The notes beneath the pieces were generated by a model that saw nothing but the letters and a program-made list of their open reading frames with translations, did not search any database and had not been told where the DNA came from. A DNA stretch of 64,000 bases. Source: Gemmatimonadales bacterium (lineage in GTDB: Bacteria; Gemmatimonadota; Glassbacteria; GWA2-58-10). Below are positions 25,085-33,619 of the stretch, one piece after another; position 1 is the stretch's first letter; each line of letters starts with the position of its first letter. Location of the stretch: NCBI GenBank assembly GCA_024278175.1, contig JAJRTS010000036.1, positions 1-64,000 of the forward strand, in the 5' to 3' direction. A program made the translations under genes and the position numbers.

Positions 25085-26245
25085 TCAGAGCGCCTCCTGC
25101 TCCGAACCATTCTCCCCGGTCCGCACGCAACTCACGCTGTACTCCATTCCGGCGCGCATGCAGCCGTTGCAGGAAATGCAATCATATGGCTCGAAATTGC
25201 CCTCCCGCCAGCGGGCCGGCAGCTCGGGCGTGCGGATCAGCGGACGACCGATTCCCACCAGGTCGGCGAAGGCGCCCTCCAGGATTTCAACCACGCCTTC
25301 CGGTGAACGAATACCGCCGGTGACAATTACCGGACGCCCGCCGGCCTGACGGATCACCCTGGCCTGCTCACGGAAATACGCTTCCCTTTCCCGCTTGATT
25401 ATACGCGTGCGCACGGGGTTGTTGCCGCTCACGCTGATAATGTCCGCACCGGCCTCCGCCACCATCGCGGCTGTCACGCGCGAGTCATCGAGCGTAATCC
25501 CGCCGGGCGTGAAGTCTTCGCAGTTGAGCCTGAACAGGATCGGCAGCTTCGGCATGGCCTCGCGGATACCGCGCACGACGTCCACCGCTAAACGCGCGCG
25601 CTGGCGCGACCCGCCGCCGAAAATATCCGTCCGCTTGTTGAACGTGGGGCTGAGGAACTCGCTGATCAGGTAGTGGTGCGCACCGTGGACCTCCACCGCG
25701 TCGAACCCGGCTTCCTCGGCGCGTTCGGCCGCCTCGATAAACTCGTCGATAATCCGGTCGATCTGCCCGCGGGTGAGCGAACGCATGATATGGGCGTTGC
25801 CTTTGTGCAGCCTCCCCATTTTTTCAGCCTGAGTGCTTCCGTTAAGCACAATCAGGCTCGGGCCGTAAATCAGTCCGTCCGGATCGTAGAGGGGGTCGGC
25901 GTTCAGCCCGCAGTGGGCTATCTGCAGGGCGATTTTGTCGCCCTTTGCATGCACGGCCTCCACCAGGCGTGTCAGGCCGGGGATAAAGTCGTCGTTCGAG
26001 ACGCCGAGCATCCTGGGTACGGCCCGGCTGTTCTCGCTGACAAAGGCGAACCCGGTGACAATCATTCCCAGCCCGTTGCCCGCCAGAGATGTGTAAAACT
26101 CCACCGTGTTGTCGCTGACAACGCCTTGCTCGTCGGCGGTCGATGACCAGACAGGGGCGCGGACCAGCCTGCCGGGCAGGCTGAGGCGCTCGCTTTCGAA
26201 TGGTTGGTAGGCGGCTTCGATATTCGTTGATGTCGTATCCGTCAT
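25085..26245 (-). CDS. Old Yellow Enzyme-family NADH:flavin oxidoreductase with Fe-S cysteine motif
   Basis: A 386-residue OYE barrel. It contains RAPVWSSTAD, LQIAHCGLNAD (FMN/substrate site), FDAVEVHGAHHYLISEFLSP (strand typical of 2,4-dienoyl-CoA reductase relatives), and VIVTGGIRSPEGVVEIL at the FMN phosphate site. The C-terminus carries CISCNGCMRAG..SVSC, matching the 4Fe-4S ligands of the dienoyl-CoA reductase branch. The second, FAD/NAD-binding half of that branch is missing, so electrons must come from elsewhere. It lies 38 nt downstream of the Fe-S aldo/keto reductase, in one operon, with GGAGG before the ATG. Confidence 0.9.
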   Translation of the reverse strand: MTDTTSTNIEAAYQPFESERLSLPGRLVRAPVWSSTADEQGVVSDNTVEFYTSLAGNGLGMIVTGFAFVSENSRAVPRMLGVSNDDFIPGLTRLVEAVHAKGDKIALQIAHCGLNADPLYDPDGLIYGPSLIVLNGSTQAEKMGRLHKGNAHIMRSLTRGQIDRIIDEFIEAAERAEEAGFDAVEVHGAHHYLISEFLSPTFNKRTDIFGGGSRQRARLAVDVVRGIREAMPKLPILFRLNCEDFTPGGITLDDSRVTAAMVAEAGADIISVSGNNPVRTRIIKREREAYFREQARVIRQAGGRPVIVTGGIRSPEGVVEILEGAFADLVGIGRPLIRTPELPARWREGNFEPYDCISCNGCMRAGMEYSVSCVRTGENGSEQEAL

Positions 26246-26283
26246 CCATCCTCCGGGTTATGCTATTGGTCCGCCGCTGCCAG

Positions 26284-27387
26284 CTACTGCCGGGCGGACT
26301 GAGCGTAAACTTCCTTGATCTCCTCGAATCTTTGCAGGATCGGCAGATGCTGGGTGCAGGCGGTCTCACAGTTCCCGCAGGATGTGCACAACTCGAGCTC
26401 ACTCAAATCGTCGATCCCGAAATACCATTTGAGTCTGTCGCGAAGTTCCTCGCCACCCTTGAGCATCATCTGATTGTAGGCTTCCATGTACTTGTACACC
26501 GGGATACCTTCCGGACAATCCCGGCAGTAGCGGCAACCGGTACACAGGCTGTCGAAAGCCTGCTTTACCTGCTGCTCCAGCCGCGCAAAATCCGGCCCCG
26601 CCCCGTCGTTGTATTTCTTCCACGCCGCGGCTGCCGATTCCACGTCGCCGAGATTGCGAAATCCCACCAGCGCGGCGGTAATCTGCTCGTGCGCCCAGAG
26701 GAAATTAAGCGCTCCTTCCAACACGCTCTGGCCCGGATGGGAGCGGAGATAGCCGAACGTGTCCGGGTTCCGGGTGATCACGCCCCCGCCCAGCGGATTC
26801 ATCACCACCACGCCGATCCCGGCTTCGCCCGCGGCCTGCACTCCGGCCTTGCGGTAGGCGAAGTTGGAGGCGTTATAGCCCAGGGTCACGCCCTCGAACA
26901 CGTTTTCATCGATAACGCTGCGAATCTCCTCACCCGTAAGATGGGTGCTGAACACCAGATGCCTTACCCGCCCGTCCTCGCGCGAGCGCAGAAGCTCGTC
27001 CAGCGCTCCCCCGCTCTTGCGCGCCCGCCAGCCCTCCAGGCTCAGCAGATACCAGCAGTGATAGAAATCGATCCGGTCGGTTTTCAACCGCTCCAGACTG
27101 CGGCCCAGGTCGGCGCGCACACCCTCGGCGTCGCTCTTGCTGGTTTTGCTCGAGATGTAGAACTCTCCCGGCATACCCCGCAGCTGGCGCACGGCCTCGC
27201 CCATGATAATCTCGCTCTGGTCGGCGCAATAGCCCGGAGCGGTGTCGAAATAGTTGATTCCCAGCTCGCGGGCCGCCACCACGACTTCGGCCATGCGGCC
27301 GGTATCCTGGGGAGAGTTGAACCTCATTCCGCCGAACGCCAGCCGGCTGATCCGCAAACCGGTTTTACCGTATTGTGCGAACTGCAT
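26284..27387 (-). CDS. Aldo/keto reductase with C-terminal 2x[4Fe-4S] domain
   Basis: A 367-residue protein. The N-terminal AKR barrel (MQFAQYGKTGLRISRLAFGGMRF; NYFDTAPGYCADQSE with the catalytic Asp and Tyr) occupies about 1-265. It is followed by a ferredoxin-like tail with two clusters: CTGCRYCRDCPEGIP and CTSCGNCETACTQHLP. Such fusions are found in anaerobes and link NAD(P)H or carbonyl chemistry to ferredoxin-level electrons. A perfect AGGAGG lies just before ATG 27387; in-frame upstream codons are therefore not used. It is cotranscribed with the OYE-like enzyme, which also carries an Fe-S motif. Confidence 0.93.
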   Translation of the reverse strand: MQFAQYGKTGLRISRLAFGGMRFNSPQDTGRMAEVVVAARELGINYFDTAPGYCADQSEIIMGEAVRQLRGMPGEFYISSKTSKSDAEGVRADLGRSLERLKTDRIDFYHCWYLLSLEGWRARKSGGALDELLRSREDGRVRHLVFSTHLTGEEIRSVIDENVFEGVTLGYNASNFAYRKAGVQAAGEAGIGVVVMNPLGGGVITRNPDTFGYLRSHPGQSVLEGALNFLWAHEQITAALVGFRNLGDVESAAAAWKKYNDGAGPDFARLEQQVKQAFDSLCTGCRYCRDCPEGIPVYKYMEAYNQMMLKGGEELRDRLKWYFGIDDLSELELCTSCGNCETACTQHLPILQRFEEIKEVYAQSARQ

Positions 27388-27720
27388 GGACCTCCTGCTC
27401 CCGCAAACGCGTAAAGCTGCTATCGGCAACCGTGCATCAGGCCGCACGACAGCCACCGCCGGTACCGGTCAGACAATGCTGTTTATACCGGATTGAACAA
27501 AGGCAGGGCTCAGGTACAGCGAGCCGCCCGGGGTGGGAAAACAGCTAGTGTTAAATCGGCCGGCCGCCGTTTTGCTCTGCGACCGGCAATGACTTTATTG
27601 CCTGGCCGGGTGCAACGTTAATAATCTATAATCGCACACCATCAAAATGCAACAGTATATTCGCCACGGAGAATAAGCCGCCTGCCGTTTGCTCGTGAGC
27701 GGGTTACGTTAAAATATAGT
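27388..27720. other. Divergent intergenic region (AKR / murG)
   Basis: No gene is evident. An isolated TATAAT at 27627-27632 lacks a suitably placed -35. The well-formed promoter for murG begins at the right edge (27721). Confidence 0.5.
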
Positions 27721-27749
27721 TTGACTGCATACCCGGCTGAAACTATTAT
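27721..27749 (+). promoter_or_regulatory. Sigma-70 promoter of the murG-mraY operon
   Basis: TTGACT (27721-27726), a 17-nt spacer, then TATTAT (27744-27749), each 5/6 to consensus. The expected start of transcription is near 27756. This excludes the in-frame TTG at 27721 as a start codon and leaves GTG 27817 as the natural start. Confidence 0.7.
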
Positions 27750-27816
27750 TCAGCGCATATGCCGGAAACAGCGCGCTTCAACTGCCGAACCCTCACACTA
27801 CCAGCGGACATACCAG

Positions 27817-29862
27817 GTGAAATTCGTCCTTACCGGCGGCGGGACCGGTGGCCATGTTTACCCCGCTCTGGCCATAGCCGAATCCCTTAAAACCAGATAC
27901 GACACAGCCGGGTTCCTCTATATCGGCGTTCGCGGCCGGGCCGAGGAAAAAATCGTGCCCGGACTCGGCTACCCGATCAGTTTCGTGGCCAGCGCGGGTG
28001 TGACCGGCGGGCTCACCGGCAAGCTGGGAGCGGGCCTGCGAATCGGTATCGGCTGCCTGCAGGCGCTGTGGATACTGATCCGCTTCCGCCCCGACGCCAT
28101 CATCGGCACCGGCGGCTACGCCAGCGTACCGGCCGTGCTGGCCGCCTCGGTGCTCAGGAAACTCGGCCTGAGCAAAGCTAAAATATTCACCCACGAACAG
28201 AACTACGCCCCGGGGCGATGGAACAGATTGATCAGCCGCCATGCCGACAGGGTCTGGACTTCTTTTATCGATTCGGCAAAATTCCTCCCCGGCGCCGATG
28301 TTGAGTTCACCGGCTACCCTGTTCGCTCCCAGATCTCCCGTATTGATAAAGTGGCCGCGCGCCGCAAGCTGGGCCTTGACGAAAAGGCACGGGTGCTGAT
28401 GGTGTTCGGTGGCTCGCAGGGGGCGCGCACGATCAACCGGGCGCTGGTGGCGGCTCTGCCCGCGCTGCTCAAGGACAAAAGCCTGGTGGTGCTTCACGGC
28501 ACCGGGGCCAGCAGCAGCAGGGAGTATGACGCCGCGGCGGACACGGCCGGCGCCGTGGAGGCCCTGGGCCTTGAAGCGCACCAGTTGGAGCGCTACAGGC
28601 CCTGCCAGTATTTTACCGATATCCAGACCTATTACGCCGCCGCCGACCTGCTGGTCTGCCGTGGCGGGGCCGGAACGCTCAACGAGCTTCTCACCTGCGG
28701 CATACCCTCGATCGTGATCCCCAAAAGCAACCTGGCCGGGGAACATCAGGCGGTCAACGCGCTGGCCCTGGCAAAAGCCGGCGCAGCCGAGGTCATATTC
28801 GAATCTCCCGTGGCCGGCCCCTGCGGAACAACCGCCGTGGTGGACCCTGCCCTGCTGGAGCGCACTATCAGCGGGATGCTGGCCGACAGCAGCCGTCTTG
28901 AGCAAATCAGCCACGCCGCCAGCAGGATGAGAGTGGTGGTGGAGCAGTCGGTCTTCGCCAACTCGGTGGCGGCCGTGCTGGCCGGCGGGCGGCCCGCCGC
29001 TGCTCCGGGCGACCACGGGCAGCCATCGTGGGGCAACATGGAAACGGTCAGGCTGGCCGGCCTCTCGCCCTCCGGCGTGCTGGCCCACGCCGGCAAGGCT
29101 CTGTCCGCCATGGACGCCGCCGCCGTGGAGCAGCACCTCAATATCCGCCTGCTGCGCTACCTGGCTGACGTTTACCTCGTTTCCCCACGCTGGCAGGTGA
29201 GAAACATGGGAGTCAAACTGACCGGTTTGGCTTTCCACCGGCAACGTCGCGACTTGCTGCTGACAATGGCCGGGGAGCGCCCCGCCGGCTCTGTATGGAA
29301 AAAATTATTCAGCGGCAATACCGGCCAGGTGGGGTTTGTCCGTCGCAACGCCCTTACCGCCCTGACAAGGATCGGCCAATGGGATTTTCGCCTGGAGGCT
29401 CTGCTGCACGAATGCCTCCGCGAGGACCCCTATTACGAAGTCCGGGTGGAAGCGGCCCGGTGCATCATCGAGCTCGAACAACATTCCCGCGACAATGCTC
29501 TCCTGACACAATGCCTGTTGAGCAATCTGTCTCACCGTTCACCTGAAGTGCGCTGGAGTTGTATCGAGGCCCTGGGAGTAACGGGCGATGCGGAGTGTCT
29601 GGTCAAAGTATCGGATAAACTGGCCCTGCATCCCAACTGGCGAATCCGTCAGGCCCTGCTCCGGGCCGTTGAACACCTGCTGGTGCGTGGAGTAATCACA
29701 GCGGGCCATCCGCTAGTGCAAAGCGTGGAGCAGCTCATTCCCACCTGTACGGATTTCAATCCCAGCTTTCCGCTCAAGCGCTCGCTCAACCGGCTCAGGC
29801 AACTGAACCGGCCGGAGAGCGATAAAACGAAGCGCGGCGGCGGGGGGAAGGCGGAGCAATGA
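27817..29862 (+). CDS. murG: MurG glycosyltransferase fused to a HEAT-repeat-like C-terminal domain
   Basis: A 681-residue protein, almost twice the usual MurG length (about 350-370). Residues 1-388 are a complete MurG, which adds GlcNAc to lipid I to make lipid II. It has LTGGGTGGHVYPALAIAE at the N-terminus, THEQNYAPGRWNR, VFGGSQGARTIN, and the UDP-GlcNAc site CRGGAGTLNELLTCGIPSIVIP..GEHQAVNA. Residues about 430-660 are alpha-helical units spaced at 30-40 residues (WQVRNMGVKLTG; GFVRRNALTALTRIG; YYEVRVEAARCIIELE; PEVRWSCIEALG; NWRIRQALLRAVEHL), typical of HEAT/PBS-lyase repeats. The start is GTG, with MKFVLTGGG matching the MurG N-terminus. It overlaps mraY by 4 nt. Confidence 0.92.
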   Translation: MKFVLTGGGTGGHVYPALAIAESLKTRYDTAGFLYIGVRGRAEEKIVPGLGYPISFVASAGVTGGLTGKLGAGLRIGIGCLQALWILIRFRPDAIIGTGGYASVPAVLAASVLRKLGLSKAKIFTHEQNYAPGRWNRLISRHADRVWTSFIDSAKFLPGADVEFTGYPVRSQISRIDKVAARRKLGLDEKARVLMVFGGSQGARTINRALVAALPALLKDKSLVVLHGTGASSSREYDAAADTAGAVEALGLEAHQLERYRPCQYFTDIQTYYAAADLLVCRGGAGTLNELLTCGIPSIVIPKSNLAGEHQAVNALALAKAGAAEVIFESPVAGPCGTTAVVDPALLERTISGMLADSSRLEQISHAASRMRVVVEQSVFANSVAAVLAGGRPAAAPGDHGQPSWGNMETVRLAGLSPSGVLAHAGKALSAMDAAAVEQHLNIRLLRYLADVYLVSPRWQVRNMGVKLTGLAFHRQRRDLLLTMAGERPAGSVWKKLFSGNTGQVGFVRRNALTALTRIGQWDFRLEALLHECLREDPYYEVRVEAARCIIELEQHSRDNALLTQCLLSNLSHRSPEVRWSCIEALGVTGDAECLVKVSDKLALHPNWRIRQALLRAVEHLLVRGVITAGHPLVQSVEQLIPTCTDFNPSFPLKRSLNRLRQLNRPESDKTKRGGGGKAEQ

Positions 29863-31013
29863 TCTACTATCTCTGCAAGTACGTGCTGGAAACGGTGCCG
29901 GGGCTGGAGTGGACCCGGCTGGCCAGCTACATTTCCATCCGCTCGATCGTGGCGGCGATCACCGCGTTCGGTCTGATTCTGCTGCTGGGGAACTGGTCGA
30001 TCCGCCGCCTGTACCTGAGCGGCGCGCGCGATACGATTTTCGACTACGGCTTCACGGACCCGGAAAGCAAGCGCGGCACGCCGACAATGGGTGGTGTGCT
30101 GATTATCGGCGCGGTGCTGGTGGCGATCCTGCTCTGGAGCGACCCGGCCAACCCGTTCGCCCAGTGGGTGGTGGCCGCGATGTTGTGGTTCGGAGGGATA
30201 GGGTTTTACGACGACTACCTCAAGGCCCGCCACCAGGACAGCAGGATGGGGATGAGTCAGGGCGCCAAGCTCTTTTTTCAGTCCTGCTTCGCACTGGTGT
30301 TCATGCTGTTCTACCTCTCAAACACCGCCAGCCCGCTGGACGCCGAGCGGATCAAGCTGCTGCAGGGCATAGAGGGCGTAACGGCCGCGGACTATAAGTT
30401 CTGGCTGCAGGTGCCGTTTATCAAGGAGCCCGTGCTGGACCTGGGCTGGCTCTATGTTCCGTTCGGCATGTTCGCTATTCTGGCGATATCCAACTCGGTG
30501 AATTTCGCGGATGGGCTGGACGGGCTGGCGATTGTGCCCGCCTCGCTTACCGCCGGGGTCTACGCCCTGTTCGCCTACATTATCGGTAACTCGATCTATT
30601 CGCGGACCCTGCTCTTTACGCACATCGTGGGCAGCGGCGAACTGTCGATCATTCTGGCGGCGCTGGTGGGCGCGGGACTCGGCTTTCTGTGGTTCAACGC
30701 GTTCCCGGCCCAGGTATTCATGGGCGATACCGGCTCGATGGCGCTGGGGGGAATCCTCGGCGTGGTGGCGATCATGCTCAAGCAGGAGTTCCTGTTCCTG
30801 ATCGCCGGCGGCATATTCGTGGCCGAGGGCGCCAGCGTGCTGATCCAGGAAAAAATCGGGATCCGCCTGCTGGGCCGCCGCATCTTCCATCGGGCCCCGA
30901 TCCATCACAACTTCCAGCATTTCGGCCTGGCCGAGACCAAGGTGGTTGTCCGCTTCTGGATTGTCGGCATCATCCTGACCCTGATCAGTATCGCCACGAT
31001 CAAAATACGTTAA
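29859..31013 (+). CDS. mraY: Phospho-N-acetylmuramoyl-pentapeptide-transferase
   Basis: A 384-residue, 10-helix membrane enzyme that transfers phospho-MurNAc-pentapeptide to undecaprenyl phosphate to form lipid I. All family motifs are present: KRGTPTMGG, FYDDYLK (the Mg-binding DD), NSVNFADGLDGLA, AQVFMGDTGSMALGG and HRAPIHHNFQHFG. The length is about 20 residues above the usual, mostly in a periplasmic loop (residues 155-190). ATG overlaps the murG stop by 4 nt with GGAG before it, giving strong translational coupling and the reverse of the E. coli mraY-murG order. Confidence 0.98.
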   Translation: MIYYLCKYVLETVPGLEWTRLASYISIRSIVAAITAFGLILLLGNWSIRRLYLSGARDTIFDYGFTDPESKRGTPTMGGVLIIGAVLVAILLWSDPANPFAQWVVAAMLWFGGIGFYDDYLKARHQDSRMGMSQGAKLFFQSCFALVFMLFYLSNTASPLDAERIKLLQGIEGVTAADYKFWLQVPFIKEPVLDLGWLYVPFGMFAILAISNSVNFADGLDGLAIVPASLTAGVYALFAYIIGNSIYSRTLLFTHIVGSGELSIILAALVGAGLGFLWFNAFPAQVFMGDTGSMALGGILGVVAIMLKQEFLFLIAGGIFVAEGASVLIQEKIGIRLLGRRIFHRAPIHHNFQHFGLAETKVVVRFWIVGIILTLISIATIKIR

Positions 31014-31031
31014 CTTTTTGCGGCGGCACAT

Positions 31032-32483
31032 ATGGGCGCGGCCTCGATCCGCTCACTGGTCAAAGAAACCGCGATCTACGGGATCAGCGGGGTTATCGGC
31101 CGCAGCATGGGCCTGATCCTGCTGCCCGTGCTCAGTAACCTGCTGCCCCCCGAGCAGTTCGGCCACTACAAGCTGGCCTACGTGCTGATCGGGCTGCTGC
31201 AACTGGTGCTGATGTTCGGGATGGGCAACTCGCTGGTGCGCTACCTGATCGACTCCACGGACGACAGCCGGGTATTCAGCTCCCATTTCTGGCCGCTGAT
31301 CGCGGTCAGCACCACCGGCTGCGCCATTCTGTACGTGTTCGCCCCCGAGGTGGCGGCTTCCTACTTTTCGCAAACGCAGCCCGGCGACACGCTGCTGATC
31401 CGGCTGGCCGCGGTGGTTGTCTGGCTCGAAACGATCAATATCCTGCCTTACAGCCTGCTGCGGGCCAAACGGAAGCCTTTTGCCTATTCCGGCGCGCTGC
31501 TGCTCTCGGTGGCTGTCTACGGCGCGATGACGGTCTATTTTCTCGGAGTACGCAAGGCGGGCATGACCGGCGTGCTGGCGGCCAACGTTGTCGGCAGCGG
31601 CGTTGTCAGCCTGCTGTTTATTCCCCTGTTCGTCCGCTACGTTCGCCCGGTGCTGGATCGCAAGTTGTTCCGGATCTATCTTGCCTTCGGCTTTCCGATC
31701 ATCTTCAGCAGCCTAGGCAAGGTTCTGCTGGACATGGCCGACAAGTGGATCCTCGAGCGCCTGATGGGTGCGAAAACAGTCGCCTACTACAGCGTCGGCT
31801 ATCAGTTGGCCGCTGTTTCCAACCTGGCGGTAGCTTCGTTTACGCTGGCCTGGAAGCCCTATCTGGTACGTGCGGCCGGGGACGGGAACGCCCGCGAAAC
31901 GTTCTCGCGGATCATGACTATCACGGTGGCCTCGCTGGCGGCGCTGTTCCTGGCTGTCAGCCTGCTGGCCGATAACCTGGTTGCGCTGGAACTGTTCGGC
32001 TACAATCTGATCGACAGCCGCTACTGGGTGGGCCTGCAGGTGATTCCGCTGGTGATGGTCAGCTACGTTTTTTTCGGCATTTATATCAACCTCACTGTCG
32101 GCTGCGACCTGAGCGGGAAAACCCACTATTACGCCTGGACCACCTTGATTGCGGCGGCGTTCAACGTGGCGGCCAATTTTATGCTGATCCCCCGGCTGGG
32201 CATGATGGGCGCGGCATGGGCCACACTGGCGGCGTACATGCTGCAGGCCGGCCTGCTTTATATTTTCACCCGCAGGCTTTACCCCGTGCCGTATCGCTGG
32301 GCGCGGATGGCCGCCGTGCTGACAGCGGCCGTTTTGTGTTACTTCGCTTGTATTTATCTTGAAAACATGATCGCCAATGCCTGGGCGAAGCTGTTTCTTG
32401 AACTCGCTTTTTGCGCCAGCTTCACGGCGGCGCTGCTGGTGGCCGGGATACTGCGCTCACCGGCACAGGAGACCGCCGGTTAA
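31032..32483 (+). CDS. Polysaccharide/lipid flippase (Wzx / MATE-like MOP superfamily)
   Basis: A 483-residue protein with about 14 membrane helices of the polysaccharide-synthesis (Wzx) type. It has LVKETAIYGISGVIGRSMGLILLPVLSNLLPPEQFG at the start and a FGFPIIFSSLGKVLLDMADKWIL helix pair at the centre. It sits 18 nt after mraY in the lipid II operon, so it could be the lipid II exporter (MurJ-like function) or an O-antigen flippase. Sequence motifs favour the Wzx branch over classical MurJ. The ribosome-binding site is weak, consistent with translation following mraY. The next interval is repeat copy D. Confidence 0.85.
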   Translation: MGAASIRSLVKETAIYGISGVIGRSMGLILLPVLSNLLPPEQFGHYKLAYVLIGLLQLVLMFGMGNSLVRYLIDSTDDSRVFSSHFWPLIAVSTTGCAILYVFAPEVAASYFSQTQPGDTLLIRLAAVVVWLETINILPYSLLRAKRKPFAYSGALLLSVAVYGAMTVYFLGVRKAGMTGVLAANVVGSGVVSLLFIPLFVRYVRPVLDRKLFRIYLAFGFPIIFSSLGKVLLDMADKWILERLMGAKTVAYYSVGYQLAAVSNLAVASFTLAWKPYLVRAAGDGNARETFSRIMTITVASLAALFLAVSLLADNLVALELFGYNLIDSRYWVGLQVIPLVMVSYVFFGIYINLTVGCDLSGKTHYYAWTTLIAAAFNVAANFMLIPRLGMMGAAWATLAAYMLQAGLLYIFTRRLYPVPYRWARMAAVLTAAVLCYFACIYLENMIANAWAKLFLELAFCASFTAALLVAGILRSPAQETAG

Positions 32484-32505
32484 ACTTTTGCGCAGCACTA
32501 ACCGG

Positions 32506-32702
32506 AGGGGCGTTGTTCAACGCCCTGGGATGAAATATTTTGCTCAGGCAAGTTGTCAAGGGCAAGGCAAGCCGTTTTTTTACCGGTTCTACTATTTGTT
32601 TTATTTCAAGCAGTTAGATTGCTCCCGCCGTCTTTCGTCAACCATAACGAGAAACGGCCCTTGACAACCCGCTGCACATACTTTCTTTAGTTTTCAACAC
32701 GC
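32506..32702 (-). mobile_element. MITE-like dispersed element, copy D
   Basis: It is in inverse orientation to copy A. On the plus strand it begins AGGGGCGTTGTTCAACGCCC (a shortened terminal hairpin). It continues with TTGTCAAGGGCAAGGCAAGCC, then GAAACGGCCCTTGACAACCC, and ends TTTTCAACACGCT. It fills the space between the flippase and the exported hydrolase. TTGACA (32661-32666) on the plus strand faces the hydrolase gene, but a -10 at correct spacing is weak (TTTAGT at 19 nt). Confidence 0.75.
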
Positions 32703-32717
32703 TTATCGGGAGGCTCC

Positions 32718-33590
32718 ATGAGATTCACCCTGCTTATTCTGGCGCAACTGGTCGCGGTCGCTCCCGCATTCGCCGAATTTCCCGTGGACGGCTGGCAGGA
32801 AAGCAACGCCAGAGTAGAGGTGATTCAGCCGGTTGTCTATGGCAGCGGCGGCGGCCGGGAACTTCGCCTGGCGCTCTACGTCCCCAACCGCGGCGGCGGC
32901 CCGTTCCCCGCCGTGGTATTTGTCCACGGGGGCGGCTGGCGCAGCGGCAGCGCCAGCCATTTCAGCCGTCAGTCGATGATCCTGGCCGAGGCCGGTTACG
33001 TCAGCGCCTGTATCGAATACCGGCTCACGGGAGAGGCCATCTTTCCCGCCCAGATCGAGGATGTTAAGTGCGCGATCCGCTTCTTGCGCGCCCATGCGAA
33101 ACAGTACAAGACAGACAGGACCCGAATCGCCGTGGCAGGCGGCTCCGCGGGCGGGCATCTGGCTCTGCTGGCCGCGGCCAGCGGCGGTGTCGCCGGGCTT
33201 GAAGGCAACGGCGGCTGGCAGGACCAGTCGAGCGGCGTACAGGCGGGCGTGGGTCTCAATCCGGTGGTTAAACTTGAGCATAAGGGCCGGGGCTCAGGAC
33301 TCGAACTGATCGGCGCCGGGTACGAGCGGAACCCACAGGCTTACCGCGCCGCCGAGCCGGAGACGTATCTGGACCCGGACGACCCGCCGGTGATTGTGCT
33401 CCACGGCACCGCGGATGTTACCGTGCCCTACGGCGAGGCTGTGTATTATATCAGTAAACTTCGCTCGCTGGGAATTACCGCCGAGTTGGATACCGCTTTC
33501 GACCTCGGCCACGCCTGGTTTAACAGATCGCCTTACATGGAACAGACGACGCAATCTTTTTTAAAGTTTTTAGATACCTACTTAAAGTGA
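32718..33590 (+). CDS. Secreted alpha/beta hydrolase (BD-FAE / lipase-like)
   Basis: A 290-residue exported esterase. It has a signal peptide of about 19 residues (ending AFA), oxyanion motif VFVHGGGWRSG, nucleophile elbow VAGGSAGGHLALLAA, catalytic Asp in PPVIVLHGTADVTVPY, and His in the terminal DLGHAWF. This is the BD-FAE/hormone-sensitive-lipase-like layout that cleaves acetyl or feruloyl esters of plant polysaccharide. GGGAGG sits just before the ATG. It is followed 29 nt later by the beta-helix lipoprotein, which suggests joint action on a polysaccharide. Confidence 0.9.
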   Translation: MRFTLLILAQLVAVAPAFAEFPVDGWQESNARVEVIQPVVYGSGGGRELRLALYVPNRGGGPFPAVVFVHGGGWRSGSASHFSRQSMILAEAGYVSACIEYRLTGEAIFPAQIEDVKCAIRFLRAHAKQYKTDRTRIAVAGGSAGGHLALLAAASGGVAGLEGNGGWQDQSSGVQAGVGLNPVVKLEHKGRGSGLELIGAGYERNPQAYRAAEPETYLDPDDPPVIVLHGTADVTVPYGEAVYYISKLRSLGITAELDTAFDLGHAWFNRSPYMEQTTQSFLKFLDTYLK

Positions 33591-33619
33591 TACTCTATCA
33601 TTTTCAGGAGGCGATACCG

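Noticed and set aside
27793-29244. A 483-codon minus-strand frame opposite murG
   Set aside because: Antisense to conserved MurG motifs, with low-complexity His/Gln/Gly content.
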